DNA from: Ectocarpus siliculosus
Lineage: Eukaryota > Sar > Phaeophyceae > Ectocarpales > Ectocarpaceae
Reading direction: 5' to 3'
Assembly: GCA_000310025.1 (NCBI GenBank)
Contig: FN648655.1
Span: 25,914-89,913 of the forward strand
Length of the DNA stretch: 64,000 nt
Numbering within the stretch: position 1 is the first letter of the stretch; each line of letters begins with the position of its first letter. A program made the translations under genes and the position numbers. This document shows positions 33,144 to 45,240 of the stretch, piece after piece. Under the pieces are notes generated by a model. That model was not told the origin of the DNA. It did no database searches and saw nothing but the letters and a program-made list of their open reading frames with translations.

Positions 33144-36100
33144 TCAACGCGCTGTGCCGTTGATCCTCCTGGCAAGCCTCTCGTCTTGTAAGCGTTGTTG
33201 GTCCATTCGCGAGCCTGGAGCTCCCCACTCCCTCCGCAGGAAATTGCGGCGGAGGTAGTCGACCTCCCTGGCCCTCTCAGAATCAACAGGGCCAGCACCT
33301 TGCGAGAGTGCGCGTCCAGTGCCGTTCCTCGTGGGGGCATTGTCGACTCCGTGATCGGCAGGTGATTCGCCTTCGCGCATGAAGATGAAGTTGTGAAGGA
33401 TGACACACGCGTTAACGATCGTCGGGCAGTGGTCGAGGTGGCAGTCCAAACCATCGAGAAGAGCACGGAACTTCTTCTTCAGGCGTCCGAAAGCATGCTC
33501 TACGCGGAAGCGCATGCTCGAATGCTTTTAGTTGAAAAACCGTTCCGCCCTGTTGCCGGGTATCCCGATTGGCGTGCGCATCCATGGAGATTCAGCGAAT
33601 GCGGAGTCCCCCAGGATGCACGCGCCGTTGGCAAACATCCGTCTGCTGTTGACTGGCTGGGCCTGGTCCTCCTGTACCATCTCGTAGAACGCGGTGTCCG
33701 TCAAGACCCCGCTGTCGGCGCACGCGCCCGGTGCTCCGGAGCAAAACCAGCGGAACATACCCTCGTTGTCCACGATTGCGAGCAGCGAAATGGAGTAGAA
33801 ATGCTTGTAGTTGTAGTACGAGGTTTGGAGCGAGTCTGGTGGCGCCAGGATCTTGATGTGACTCCCGTCGATGGCTCCGATCACACCCCTACGTTTGGAA
33901 AAAAAGCGCAGGATTGTGGGACGAGGTGTGGGATGTACGAGCTTAGGGTTAGGGTGAGATAAATGAGGGTGTCCATCGATCTAAACCACCTGTTCATCTG
34001 TTGCATTCGATCAAGGCCTACAGCGGAGTATAGACGTGGTATTCGGCATGGTCCTCGTTGTGTCTTAGACAAGCTAGCCCGCGGATATGTTTCCCAATTA
34101 CATGGCTCGTGGGTACATTGAGAGATGGGGATTATTCTCCAATGAGTGAGACGCAGGCATTCCGGGCGTACTCACCACCGATATCCAGCTATCGCACAGG
34201 TGATCGATACTACGCGGGTAGGTAGAAAATTGTAGCGTGAGCGCACTAGGTAGTCGGCATGATTTTTTGGAAGTTCATGGGTGTCTTCGGATGGTGCAGG
34301 TCGCAGAGCTCAGGACGGGAGTACCCACATGTTGGCAATGTTGTACACTTAGGATAGAGCTTGAGCGAACTCCACGAGCCCAAAGTGTCCGTCCGTAAGG
34401 AGTGGTCGTTCGTGCATACTGGAGTCGGCGATAGACACGTCCGTCCCCGTCTACCAATGCTGAAATCACACTTGTTCTACCTTGGGACTTGGAACTGTCA
34501 AAGTCTCGACAATAGGCGCGATCAAATCGAGAAAAATACGAATACAAACCCACCTGAGATGCTTCTCGAGTTCCCATCCTGCAGACATCTCCCGCTGCTC
34601 TCCCGGGCTAGGCCACCAGACGCATCCATCGCGAAGATACTTGTCGACCCTTCTTGCCACCTCCAGGGTCACCTGAGATACCGTCCCCTCGGACAGGCCA
34701 AACTGAAGCGCCGTCTGCCTGACCGTGGAGTCTCCACCCAGCCTCCACAGGAATACGGCTACACGCTCGCACGGGTCGAACGGCGGTCCTCTACGACCCT
34801 TCCTGCACATGCCAGTGGTGCCGTAGAGCTTCTTCACAAGATCGGCGAAGGTCGTTTTCCTGTAGATGCAACGCAGGCGTGGGGTTGGGGGGTAGATTGA
34901 GGATGCTATTGTAGCCCTCTGACTTCGGGTCATGTCAAGGAATTCGAGAATCTGCATCCATGTGTGTTCCATGTGTGTTATTCAGGAAGCTCTCATGAAT
35001 TTGAGTTGTCGCCGCAGCTTAACTTGATACCAACGAGCCAGACGCAATTCATGAAGTCAACAACAAATCAACTCCTCGCCCTACGAACAAGGTGTATTGC
35101 GACCGCAAAAATTGCCGGGATTCGAATGCCGCGAGGATCTCACCCTAGTAGTCGGGTCTAAGCGCTATGGCATCCGAGTGGGGGAGGGTGTACTCATTGT
35201 CGTGCATGCCGTAGTCGTTAAACCATTGTCCTCTCATCCCTACAAAGCAGGGGCGGAGCACGCCGGGTTCTCATCGGAACAAAAAATAATATTGCGAAGC
35301 GCGAAGCGCCGTGAGGTATTCGGCGAGTCGCATCAAGGGTGCGCTGCTTCCTGGTGAGGGTGTTCGGCATCTTGTGCTTACTTCCTTGCCTACTCATGAC
35401 AGCTGCGTATGACTTGATATCTTCTGGCGTGCTTTCATTTCCAGAGACAGTTGTAAGCACTGTGTAACTGCCTATCAAGTAGGGTGCTTGACCCATTTTA
35501 CACTACGAGGTGCGTTTATCCCCCTTGTGCGGAGTGAGGGTTCTCCACCCCGCACAACATAATGTATCGACCACCATTCATGGTAACCGCAAAAAAATAA
35601 AAAAAGCAAAAAAAAACGGTACCCTTAGTTGCCGAGCTCACCAAGTGATCGGCTTGTTGTACAACATCGCTGACAAGCGACGAAACCCCAACTCCGATGG
35701 CATACGCCGGGGGGGCGGCTTGTGTTTTCTACAAGTAGAATGCTGCCAAGCGATGAAAACCCAACCCCGATGGCAAACCGCCGGGGGGGGGGGGGCATCC
35801 ATGGGGGGGGGGGCAAGTATTTTTTTCCCCTTTTGCTTTGCCCGAATTAGGCACGGCTTGCCCGCAACTTTACAGCTCGAGGCACGCTCCCAGGATATAT
35901 GGGAGTGAGGAAACAGAAACAACAAACTAGGACCCCGACAATCCATCGTCGCTTAGCATCATGTGATTTGGGGTGTTCATTTGTTCCAGAGGACGGGGGA
36001 CAGAGTGCCGACATGTGTGAATGGCAAATTTTACTCTGACATTATACAGGGCCGTTTACATAGGGTTACGGACAAAATACAAAATCGATGTCCACACACC

Positions 36101-36305
36101 TGCACCTAAAGGCTGTCCTAAACTGGGCGCTGCTGAGATGCCGCCCGCTTCTCTCCCACCAGCGATCGGCGTGTGGGACGGATCGTCCCGTCCGGGCGGT
36201 TCCATCCTGGAAGTCTGCTGCTTGGTTGTAGTCAGCGAGACGAAGAGCATCCAGGAGGGGGCTGTCATCATCCATTCCCAGGTACATCATCCCCGCCAGC
36301 AACAT
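33144..36305 (-). pseudogene. PIF/Harbinger-type DDE transposase, one nonsense codon
   Basis: Three exons on the minus strand: 36305-36100, 34859-34554 and 33888-33144, with phases that fit (CAG/GTGTGT, CTACAG/G, CTCAG/GTGGGT, ACGTAG/GGG). Exon 1 encodes the usual N-terminal block (DRWWERSGRHLSSAQFRTAF). Exon 2 encodes the helix-turn-helix-like part (RVAVFLWRLGGDSTVRQTA, FGLSEGTVSQV). Exon 3 holds the DDE_Tnp_4 core: first Asp in GAIDGSHIKI (about 33869), second in ILGDSAF, Glu in FRVEHAFGRLKKKFR. Total is about 418 codons, the normal family length. A TAA at 33530-33528 falls between RFFN and KHSSMRFRVEHAF, where a sense codon (usually Tyr) is expected. It removes the third catalytic residue. 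The frame is otherwise intact, so inactivation looks recent, or the base is an error. Intron 1 contains the dispersed repeat at 35228-35715. Confidence 0.9.
35228..35715. repeat. Dispersed repeat, copy 2 (about 490 bp)
   Basis: Same orientation and order of landmarks as 14850-15340. It lies inside intron 1 of the Harbinger-type gene. A second partial piece (CAAGCGATGAAAACCCAACC...) follows at about 35745-35785, before a G-run. Confidence 0.75.
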
Positions 36306-37922
36306 GAAGGCAGCGGCGTCTCGTCGGGCGGAGGAAATCTTGTTCGCGCCTGCATTGCGGCACACCCCGATCGTTGTAGACGCGAGCACATATTAGCAAT
36401 GTCGGTAGTTACGTTGCACAGTTCAATCAAATTCAACACAATGTAGGTGGGCTTACACGCAACGTTCGTCATGAATTATCTTCATGTTTCGCAACAGATA
36501 ACACATTGTAATGGTTGGTCGTTGTTCAACTTCGGGCAGGAAGGGAGCGTGCACTCTGGGGCCTACTTTTCGAATAAAAAAAATAAAAATATCGCTGCGC
36601 TGTCCGCACATCGGCAAAGGTGCACCAGCCTCAGTTACGTCAGCGCAATAAGCTGCCGATTACGTGAACACATTCTACATACCTAGATTTTGGCTCGCCG
36701 CGAGAGCGGTGTTCAATTGTAGTGTAGATGTGCTGTGCTCAGACATGCGGCTACGACTACGTACTTTTGCTCTTGGTACCAACAGGCAGTTGCTGACCCG
36801 AGAACGTCCTGGCGGCGGCAGTTCGTGGAAGTGCGATACTGATACAGTACCACAGAGTACACAGCAGTTCAGCGTTACAAAACGTTGGGATATCCATAAT
36901 AGTACAGCAGTGCTCCGTGTAAAGCAGTGCTCCTTCTTGGAAGTGCCCGTAGAGTGCGCGCGCTAGTGTAGCTGTGTGTCTTCCGCGAGAGAGGGCTGCT
37001 GCTGTTGCTGCTGCTGAACGAGTACACGTGTACCGCTGGAAAGGGTGAGGCGTATTTTGCGTCATACATAGCCTGGGTTACGTAGGCATATTGCATGCGG
37101 CGGTACCGAGCGAATCGAAAAGACGCATTGACGTTTCTCGCTCTTTATCTACCTATTGCTGTTGGTCCTATTTAGTTACGCACAGCGGGTCTTTCTGTCG
37201 TGTATCTTATCTATGTCATGCCTCAAGCCCTGGCAAAGCACCGTGTACTGCTGTAGCGTCCATCCTGCGACGTTCCATAGGTACGAACACTCCATGGTAC
37301 AAAACAGCGGGGCATACTTTGGGCAGTCCGGCAGGGGGAGGTCAAAGCAGTCAACATCGGCTGCCCACTCTTGCGCTAGGGCTAGTCGGCGTACAGAAAC
37401 CAGCTCGGTGCTGGTGGTGCAGGGCTATGCACACGGCGGGGCTACTGGTTAGGTAGGAAAGGTTTCTCGAAAAATACAACAACCTTCCCGCCGCGTAGAA
37501 GCATATAACACACCTCTTGCTTTCTTCCACCGTCCCCGGCACCCTGTCAACCTCCTGTGTTGGTTGTCCTAGCCGTAGCTTACGCGTGTCCTCGTCTCGG
37601 TACCGGGTAGGCTCTGTGGCTTAGTCTTGCTCTCCGCTTCGGAGAGGGAAGGAGGGGGGGGGGGTAGAAAAGCATATTTTCTAGAAACACAGAAACCTGT
37701 TTTTTTTTTTGTGAAAGGACTTTTATGCCACTCTCCTTGAACGGTGTATACCCTGTTATTCGCACGTCTGACGTATAGGCGTGCATGCATGCCTCGAACG
37801 CCGTCTTTTATGTCGACTACTAGAGCCTGCACTTCCCAGCACTTGCATCCTGCGAATTAAGCCCCCATCCTTGCCGTCGCAACCGACACTGCCGCCCCCG
37901 CCTGTTGTCTAACAAACCAAAG
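36306..37922. other. Stretch between the two transposase genes
   Basis: The 5' part of the plus-strand KDZ-like gene should lie here, but I cannot identify its N-terminal exons. It contains one TACTGCTGTA near 37248 and CTG-rich pieces at 36990-37020. No other gene recognised. Confidence 0.4.
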
Positions 37923-40120
37923 GTTTTGCGAGCACCACGCTCCTATCTACGAACATCGCTGCGCCGTTACCTCCCCCGAGTGCCTCAACGACCATGAGGA
38001 TGGGAGCTTGGCCTGCGCAGAACACGCTGACATGGAAAGGCGGTGGAAAGTTTTCAACAACTTCGGAGACTACCGGCGCAAGCAAAGGATGCGGGCTGCT
38101 GGCATCGAAGTGGAGGTATGTCCAGCGTACGCCCTTACTGGTACACAACTTATATAATCTGTTGGTGTTTGTGATGTTTTCAACCAGCAGGGCGTTTGTC
38201 TGTCTATCGGGCGTGTGTCTGTCTATCGGCGTGCCATCGCGTTCGAGGAACCTATGACTCGCCCCAAAAAGGTTTGCCTTTCCTTTCGTGAATAGCGGCC
38301 TCGAGTCCGACGGCGGTAGTACATGCGTACATGCGTACAACCCTGAACCTGGTAGAATATGTTGAACGGCACAGAGAGTTTGCATGACCTGAACCTGGTC
38401 AAATATGTTGAACGGCAAAGAGAATTTGCATGTTGTGTCCATCCCTGCTTGTGCTGAAGCGCCGATTACTGAACGTCTCGTTCCACTCGAAAAACAACAC
38501 TTTGTTTTGACCCGTCGATATTCCCTGTTGCTGCCTGTCCACCCAGCCTGACGACATCAAACTCTTGCGAGTGATGTTTTCAAGGCACAACTCATACGGT
38601 CATCTGGTGGGCACCCTCAACTGCGGTATTATTTCGGGAAACTCTGTTCGTGCAGCTCACGAGGGCATGGAGTGCGTGTGCGCGACCTTGGATCCAATGT
38701 GGCCTGACCCTCTCTCCAGGCCTGGAATCCTGTTTTACGACCTCGCGTGCCGGCTCCTGGAATACCGCCTCTGGCACCCTCACCTGGGCTGGCTGATGTG
38801 TCGCTACATCGTGGACAGGTTGTTATATGTAACTGCTAGTTCCCTTTTTTCCCGTGCCACCGATGACGTGTCTACTCGTTTTGCTGAGCTCCAGGTAGGG
38901 GACCAATACCAATAGCGGTTGTGTTGTACCTCCGTAGTCGGTCATTGCTACTTCACGTGGGGCTTGCCTGTCATGTTTTGTGACCGCTTATCAACCTGTT
39001 CGCGAACCGGGTCCTAGCCCAACCGCTGCATCTGACCGCGACCTACACGGCGACCTACAAGTACCACTGCTAACGTTTCCCTTGCCGCTTTCGTGTGTTC
39101 CGCCAACCCCTTTTGTCATGGTCATTGATCTTCAGCTTCCTCTTGCTGTGGCGTCCTCAAGATTCCACTTCCGTTCTCACAATGAGGTACGAGTGACATT
39201 TCCTTCTACAGTGAACGCGTGGGAAACAATGTTCCAACTTTACTTTGACTACCGTAAGTATAGGATGTGCGGACGCCTTCGAAAAGTCCTGGTCAGATTC
39301 TTATTGCAAAGGCGGAAAGTCAATTAAATATTTGGAACTCGCTTTTCTCCGCGCACCCTGTGCGGAGACCCCGACCGAAATGTCCGGGGACCCCGATGCT
39401 TACGGTAGCTAACCTTGCTTCGCCACGCCGTCATGTAACTTCGATTGCCTCGTGCCCTGGGACTCGTGTTGCGATATACTGTGACAGATTAACTGCGCTA
39501 TCTTCAATTCGCCGGAGGCCCGCGACGATGCCACGCTCTGGCGGACAAGCCCCGAAGGACAGGAAGAATTTCGGTGGAACTCAAGTCGGGCGAAAAGCAG
39601 CAACAGCTGGCTTGAAGGTAGAGCGTCAAAATGTACATGTGTGCTCACCCGCCCTCCTGTCTTTTGTGTTGACCCCGAAAAAAGAGTTCACTTTATATAA
39701 TTCTTGGTTCACTTTTATAACAGTTAGTTCACTTTTGTAACAAGTGATTCTCACTTTCATGACAGAGACTTGGCGTTTCCCTGGCGACGGCACAACAGGG
39801 TGTTTTCATTAATGCGAGACAGCACACACGAAACGTCCAGGGTATACATGTTCTTGTGCGATCTGGTCTGTCTCTTGTCTTCCGACTGTCTTGCCAACAT
39901 GCACGCCCACACCATCAAAATACCGATTTTTGCGCCCACGTCGTGTTTTTGTTTTTTTTTGCTGCCATGCTTTTCCCCTGCTTTTCTAGGCTTTGGGGTC
40001 GTCGTCAAACAGATGCCTCAAGTGCTGAGGGGCTTCTTCCTCAACCACGCCATCCTTGTTCGGAATGAGACCCTTCTCAGGTCCAAACTGATGAGCCAGC
40101 ACCCTAACTTCGATGGTTGA
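37923..40120 (+). CDS. KDZ-like transposase, spliced 3' part (copy B)
   Basis: Five exons with matching phases: 37923-38115, 38547-38818, 39162-39186, 39488-39617 and 39990-40120 (stop TGA). Exon 1 is a Cys/His cluster (RFCEHHAPIYEHRCAVTS, CLNDHEDGSLACAEHAD), probably zinc-binding. Exon 2 carries CGIISGNSV and ILFYDLACRLLEY and ends YIVDR. The tiny 25-bp exon adds FHFRSHNE, so the joined motif is VDRFHFRSHNE. Exon 4 has FRWNSSRAKSSNSWL, and exon 5 ends MSQHPNFDG. FYD-xAC, VDxFHxxxH and NSS-x-AE-xxN-xWL blocks are what I know of KDZ (Kyakuja-Dileera-Zisupton) transposases with CxC-type Cys clusters. The position that is Glu in copy C is Lys here (AAA, 39593-39595), so this copy is probably catalytically dead. 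Upstream exons are missing from my model. Confidence 0.62.
38342..38432. repeat. Tandem duplication in an intron of the KDZ-like gene
   Basis: Two units of about 48 bp share CCTGAACCTGGT.(A/G)AATATGTTGAACGGCA, AGAGA.TTTGCATG. They lie between exons 38115 and 38547. Confidence 0.75.
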
Positions 40121-40734
40121 GATCGGTGGTGGAGAGATGCTGTACATGTTCTGGTTGTGGTGTAACCTTTGCGTTTGGTCAGCAGTTCACCGTTATTTTT
40201 GCGGGTCTAGATTGGCATTCACCGATCGTCGGATAGGACCCCCGACATAGACCTACTGTCACGGGTTGAGTGGTTACTGTCACAGGTTGAGTGGTTCACT
40301 CAGCGACCTTCGTCGAAGTTGTTCATCGGCCGTGGGGTTCATTTGCGTCGTCGGAGGAAGGCCCGCGGTGGTATCAAAGGTGTTGTCGGCGGGTGTAGTG
40401 TGCCTTTATCCCTTTACGTCTTGCTCGCGGTATGTGCGAACCTAGGTGAACCAGCCGTACACACACGTGATAATCGTTCCAGCTGCACTACTGGGGGTTC
40501 GTCCTATTTATGCGGTGCACAACACGTACGGGCTTTCCTGCCCGAGGATCGCCATATCGCAATTACCTTCGTCACGTCATGCGCCTGGAACCTGTAACTG
40601 AAGTTGCATATTTCTATGATGCGATGATGCGCTTGGGCAAGTATGTGCTCGTCCCATCGTTCCGTTTCTTGATGAGAGCTGCAAAACTGCTCCAAAATCA
40701 AAGTCATTTTTCCGCCTGGCTGTTAAAGGTGACT
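40121..40734. other. Downstream flank of the KDZ-like gene
   Basis: No gene recognised. A CAC(G/A)GGTTGAGTGGTTACTGTCA duplication lies at about 40258-40300. The open frames here (such as 40319-40597) show no domain. Confidence 0.4.
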
Positions 40735-41095
40735 TGCACGACAGTCGTTTTACTTTTATAAAAGTCCCCAAACTGACTGCTAGTAATGTGCGCCCTCACT
40801 TTCATAAGAATCAGCTGACTGTAACAACAGTGTTTGAACTGACACCTCACTTTCATAATGGTCACCTGACAGTCGTTTCACTTTTATAAAAGTCCCCCAA
40901 CTGACTGTTAGTATTATACACCCACCTCACTTTCATAAGAGTCAGCTGACTGTTATAACAGTGTGTGAACTGACATCTGACTCTTATGAAAGTGAATGAA
41001 CTGACTGTCATAACAGTGAAATAACGATGACTGTTATAGGAGTGAGCCGACTGTTATAACAGTCAAATATTCACTTTTATAACAGTGAATCCATA
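40735..41095. repeat. TTATAA/CAGTGA-CTGACT palindromic-word array
   Basis: The stretch is made of the words TTTATAA, GTTATAACAGT, CAGCTGACTG, ACTTTCATAA and their complements. Examples are CACTTTTATAAAAGTCCCC (twice) and ACTGTTATAACAGT. Spacing is irregular (12-30 bp). The end of the array (41075-41115, TTATAACAGTGAATCCATAT then GTGTGGGAGCCC) closely resembles 54031-54080, at the edge of the CATGGA array and just before a copia gag. Confidence 0.75.
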
Positions 41096-44000
41096 TACAA
41101 GATTGTGTGGGAGCCCGCGCCAAATGCTTCGGAATTTTTCCGCGGTCGTCGAAACCGCACGGTCACATTTTCGATTTTCCGCCTCTGCCAAACAAATTCG
41201 TCACCGCCGAAAAACGCACCACGACCTACGGCCGAAAACAATTGTTCACAGCAGGTTTGGGTAGGTAAGGATTGCCGCTACAGCAGCTCGCGGTAGCTTC
41301 ATCCTCCGATATAGGACAGAACAGCGTTTGCCCCTTCGAATAGTCCCTTGCCGGAAGAACTCCCCCTGCTCTCCGTAGTATGCGGGCGTCGAAGCCCAGA
41401 GACGTTGACCTTTGCCCGGGGCGTGATATTCTACAACTTTATTGGCGCCCCTTGGAGCATGTACCAAGCATTCCAAAGCATGCCTTGCGGTAACATTGCT
41501 GTTGTTGGTGTTGTTGTTGTCGTCGTCGTCGTCGTAGTCGAAGTCATTGTTGTGCGGTCGTTGCTGCCACCGCTGCTTTAAGCTCAGCACTTCTGGTATG
41601 GCAGTGTTTCAAGTTCCCCCCCTTTTTCCATCGACCAATTCCGCACACCACCTTACTTGGTACTCCTGCCGATGAGCACGAGGGTTGCGCCGTCGCAAGC
41701 GTACTGGTGCGCAACACCAACATGCGGCGCTGTGCTTCGACGCCCCACCCAACTATCGGGCGATAGTTTAAGCTTGTGCCCATTTGTGCGTGAGATACCC
41801 TGCTATACCTCGCGTGACCGGAAAGCACGAGAGCCAACGAGCCTTTCGAAACGATACGTGGTTGAGGGGGCGCGTAACCAGCATTGATTTTGAGATCGGC
41901 AAAGCGGGCACGCAGCAGTCAATTACGAGATTCCCTGAACCAGTGGGGCCAGTAGCCTTAGCGAGGGTAGTAAACTATGTTATGTATAGTAGGGGTCACG
42001 GGTTTTGGTTGGGGGGTAGTCCAAGGGTTCGGGTTCCGACGCCCCCCTACCTCTTTGACGTACAACGCTGTGCATCCTCGCAGAGGCGGTGCAGTGGGGC
42101 AGCTTTGGGCATGAGCAAATCCGTTGGTTGTCGCACAGAGTAGCGGTTGGGTTTTGTTTCCATCACCGTGGTATCCGCACTCTTTCGCTTGGACAGTCTA
42201 ACTTCAAGAGTCAACAGCATACGGGGAGTTCTTACAAAGGGCCTGCACGCCCTACCTCCAAAGTTCCATGGGTAATGTTGGGGAGATTGTCCACCGTGAA
42301 GCTACCGCCCTGGTGGGCGCGCTGGTAAACCGCCGCCGTCCCCTGTTTCGTTATACAGCCTCCGCCAAAGTCGTTACCGCCGAAAAATGAAACACCACCT
42401 ACGGCCGAAACAGTTACCGCCGAATGGATACTATCGTCCTGCCCGTGTTAGCCTGAAAACCCGTTATCGACCTGTAACCGTTGGAAATCCCGGTATGTGG
42501 ATGACACCATGCAGGAGCTGCTTGCATGCGACATCTCCAAATGGGGCTGAGCTTTCGGACGCTGCGCTCGCAGTCCCACCACGGGGCAAGTGCGGCGTAT
42601 CTGGTTTCCACGCCTGTCACCTTTCCCTGCTGTACCGTACTCGCCGTCACAGACCCAACCTCCCGATTTCCAGCTCTGCAAACAGTAGCTCAAACCTTGG
42701 ACGACCCCCAGTTCAGGATGGCTACGTTGCGACCATTACTGCAGTTGGTGGTGATAGGCTGGTTTGGGTCCAGATTTTCCAAAGCTTTTATCGCCCGGCC
42801 ACAGTAGACGACACCCTTTGATATCAATGCCCAAGGAGAAGGTCTAAGAGTATCACTACCTTCGCCCGGCTCTGTACACTATCTTCTACTGATACGTTCC
42901 TAGCGTTTAAGGAAAATCACTCTAACACGTAAGTATTGACAGAGGGAGTTACTGTATGGAGAGATCGGAACGGTTTTAATGTGAACACAACAACAAAAAT
43001 AACAACGACAAAAGATCCTGTAGATGAGAGGTCATTTTCCATGTTTCCTTCTCACAATCTTGGACGTACACAAGAACCCATTCACCGCCCTTATCGACGC
43101 TTTGTCTGCCGTTTCCAGTCTTTTTCTGGCCGCGAGTTACTTCGACACGTTTCGTCTGCTGTAGTAGTATTGCTGCTGCCCCTCTTTGTCTGGCCGTGCG
43201 TTGCTTTGTTTTGTCTGCTGTACATAGTATTGCTGTCGCCTCTCTCTGTCTGGCGGTGCGCTGCTCCCTTGCTACAGCAACGTTCACTCACGGTTTTGCG
43301 CTCAATGGGCTAGGGTATGAGTAGCGCACGACTGTTGTTTCTAGCGGAACAATGCGGTGGTCTGGGTTTGCCCACGGGCAGACTTGCCACACCCAAATGT
43401 GAAATCGAAAACAAAAGGAGGACTAAAGCGGGAATGTGGATATTTCGGTACTAGTGGAAACATTAGACACTAGAGTGCAAGCTATTATGGGTCACGGCCG
43501 AAACCATCGCGGTACACAGGATATCAGGCATTCTATGGTGGTCAGCGTATCCACTTGCCCAGACCCAGGACACGATGAGTCTGCTGTTGCCCGAAGTCTC
43601 GAGTCAGCTGAACCCTGTTGCAGCGGGACGTGCCTCTCCGGAGCGGCATAGAGACGCGTCGTCTGATGGTCGCTGACTCGCTTCCGTGCGTAGAAATTCA
43701 ACCCCCTGTACCGAGATGTTGCTTGGTGCTCAAATATACCGTCAAGACCGCCAGTCAAGCTAGTTTGAGGCCAAAATGGAGACGACCCCTGTGCTAGGTA
43801 TGGCACGACCGGAAAGACGTCGCCACGACGGAAACTTTCGCCCATGGGGTCAGGTCACCGACGGTGCATTCAGGTTTGGCGAGGAAGAGGAGCTCATCGT
43901 GTTACATGCCCTATTGTCGCGAATACTAGCGATGGCGGAGGAAACCCGTTCGGGTGAACGTGTATGCATTTGACGAATCTATCACCTTCTCAACCTTTGA

Positions 44001-45240
44001 TATTTTCCATCCTTCTCCTCCCCTCAGCTCGGCTCTTATTTGCCCGGACACTCGACGTTCCCCGCGCGCCGTGACGTCAGCGTGAGGTCGGCATGCGCCT
44101 CCTCTACGGTGCCCTGGGTCTTTCATTCGTCCGAGGCGCCGGTGAGAATTCCCGCGAAGGCAGTTGGCCGAAAGCAAAAAACAGGAATTGAGGGAGAACT
44201 TGGTCGATTTCGATTCTGACGCAGATCTCGTGCCCTTATCCCGCCCGCCGGCAATCTTCACGTTGATGAAAGTATATAGATCCAGGCGTTATTGTCGCCG
44301 TAGCGATGTATGCCCCTCCCTTTGGGAGGGGGTGATTGTATCTCTTCTCTCGCTATGACGAAGGGCGCACGACTCCTTAGGCCTAGCCTGTAGCTCATCG
44401 GGCGGAAAGACGCCGGTTGAATCCTGGCTTCACGTGATATTTTGTTGTCTTGGGTGACTTGTTGTGGCATTTTGTGGCTTATTGTGTGCAATGAAGCAAG
44501 ACATGAGGCACGCCGTGGGTTTGGTTCCTGAGTGTGCTGTACGGACACGGCTTCCCGCGGAAACTTGGAAATCTCAAATACCGCTCTCTTCACCATCTAG
44601 CTCCATTATTTCACATGCTATACTCCGCGGCAGGTGCGATGAAATCCTGCTTGGACCCTAGGACTGCGTGACCTCTCGGGTCAACTCATATGTGAGCCCC
44701 CTTACCCGGACGGATGTGTGTTTTGGAAGTATCGAGGCCTGTAAGGTCTGTACGTTTTCGGGTATTGAAAGTGTTTTAGAACTCAGTAGACGTATTCTTT
44801 AGGGTATTGGAAGTATCACAGATCTCGTCTGTAGCATTCTGTACGAGCGACACCCGGACAAATACCCCCGGTACACTTCTGTGGGTATCCTAAATCACGG
44901 TATTCTTCCTCGACCCCGAGTTGCAGGCGTTTTTTTCCAGAAGGCGCTCGGGTGTTAGTTGGTCCGGAACTCAAGTCCAGACGTTGTCGATGGTGTATCC
45001 CGGCTGAATTACATTTGTGTCTGGACCCCACAATCCCTCTCTATCAGCCACGGGGTATGGTACGCAAAAGCTGAGAGGCATATGCCATCATAACATCTTG
45101 TGATGTAGGCAGGGCCCGCGGGGCCCCTGGGAAGCTAGTCTTGGTTTTCGTATGTGACGACGGGATGGCGGGTGTTGGCGTGCTCGGTGATATTTTCTGT
45201 ATTTTCTCTAACCCGCAACCTATGCATATCCAGGGCTTAG
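41096..45240. other. Long non-coding stretch
   Basis: No gene recognised on either strand. Noted pieces: a related segment at about 41145-41245 and 42350-42415 (CCGCCGAAAAA.., CCTACGGCCGAAA); a segment at 42955-43005 (AGAGATCGGAACGGTTTTAA then AAC repeats) that also occurs at 6068-6120; and a two-unit CTGCTGT-containing duplication of about 60 bp at 43145-43275. A minus-strand 114-codon frame (41590-41246) with an Asp/Asn run from a GTT/GTC microsatellite looks spurious. Confidence 0.45.

Noticed and set aside
33940-33957. Interstitial telomere repeat (TTAGGGTTAGGG)
   Set aside because: Only two units, inside an intron of the Harbinger-type gene. Chance is adequate.
44381-44436. tRNA-like segment (TAGCTCATCGGG and GGTTGAATCC)
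   Set aside because: A-box and B-box words are visible but far too close for a tRNA, and no stems pair. Not annotated as a feature.
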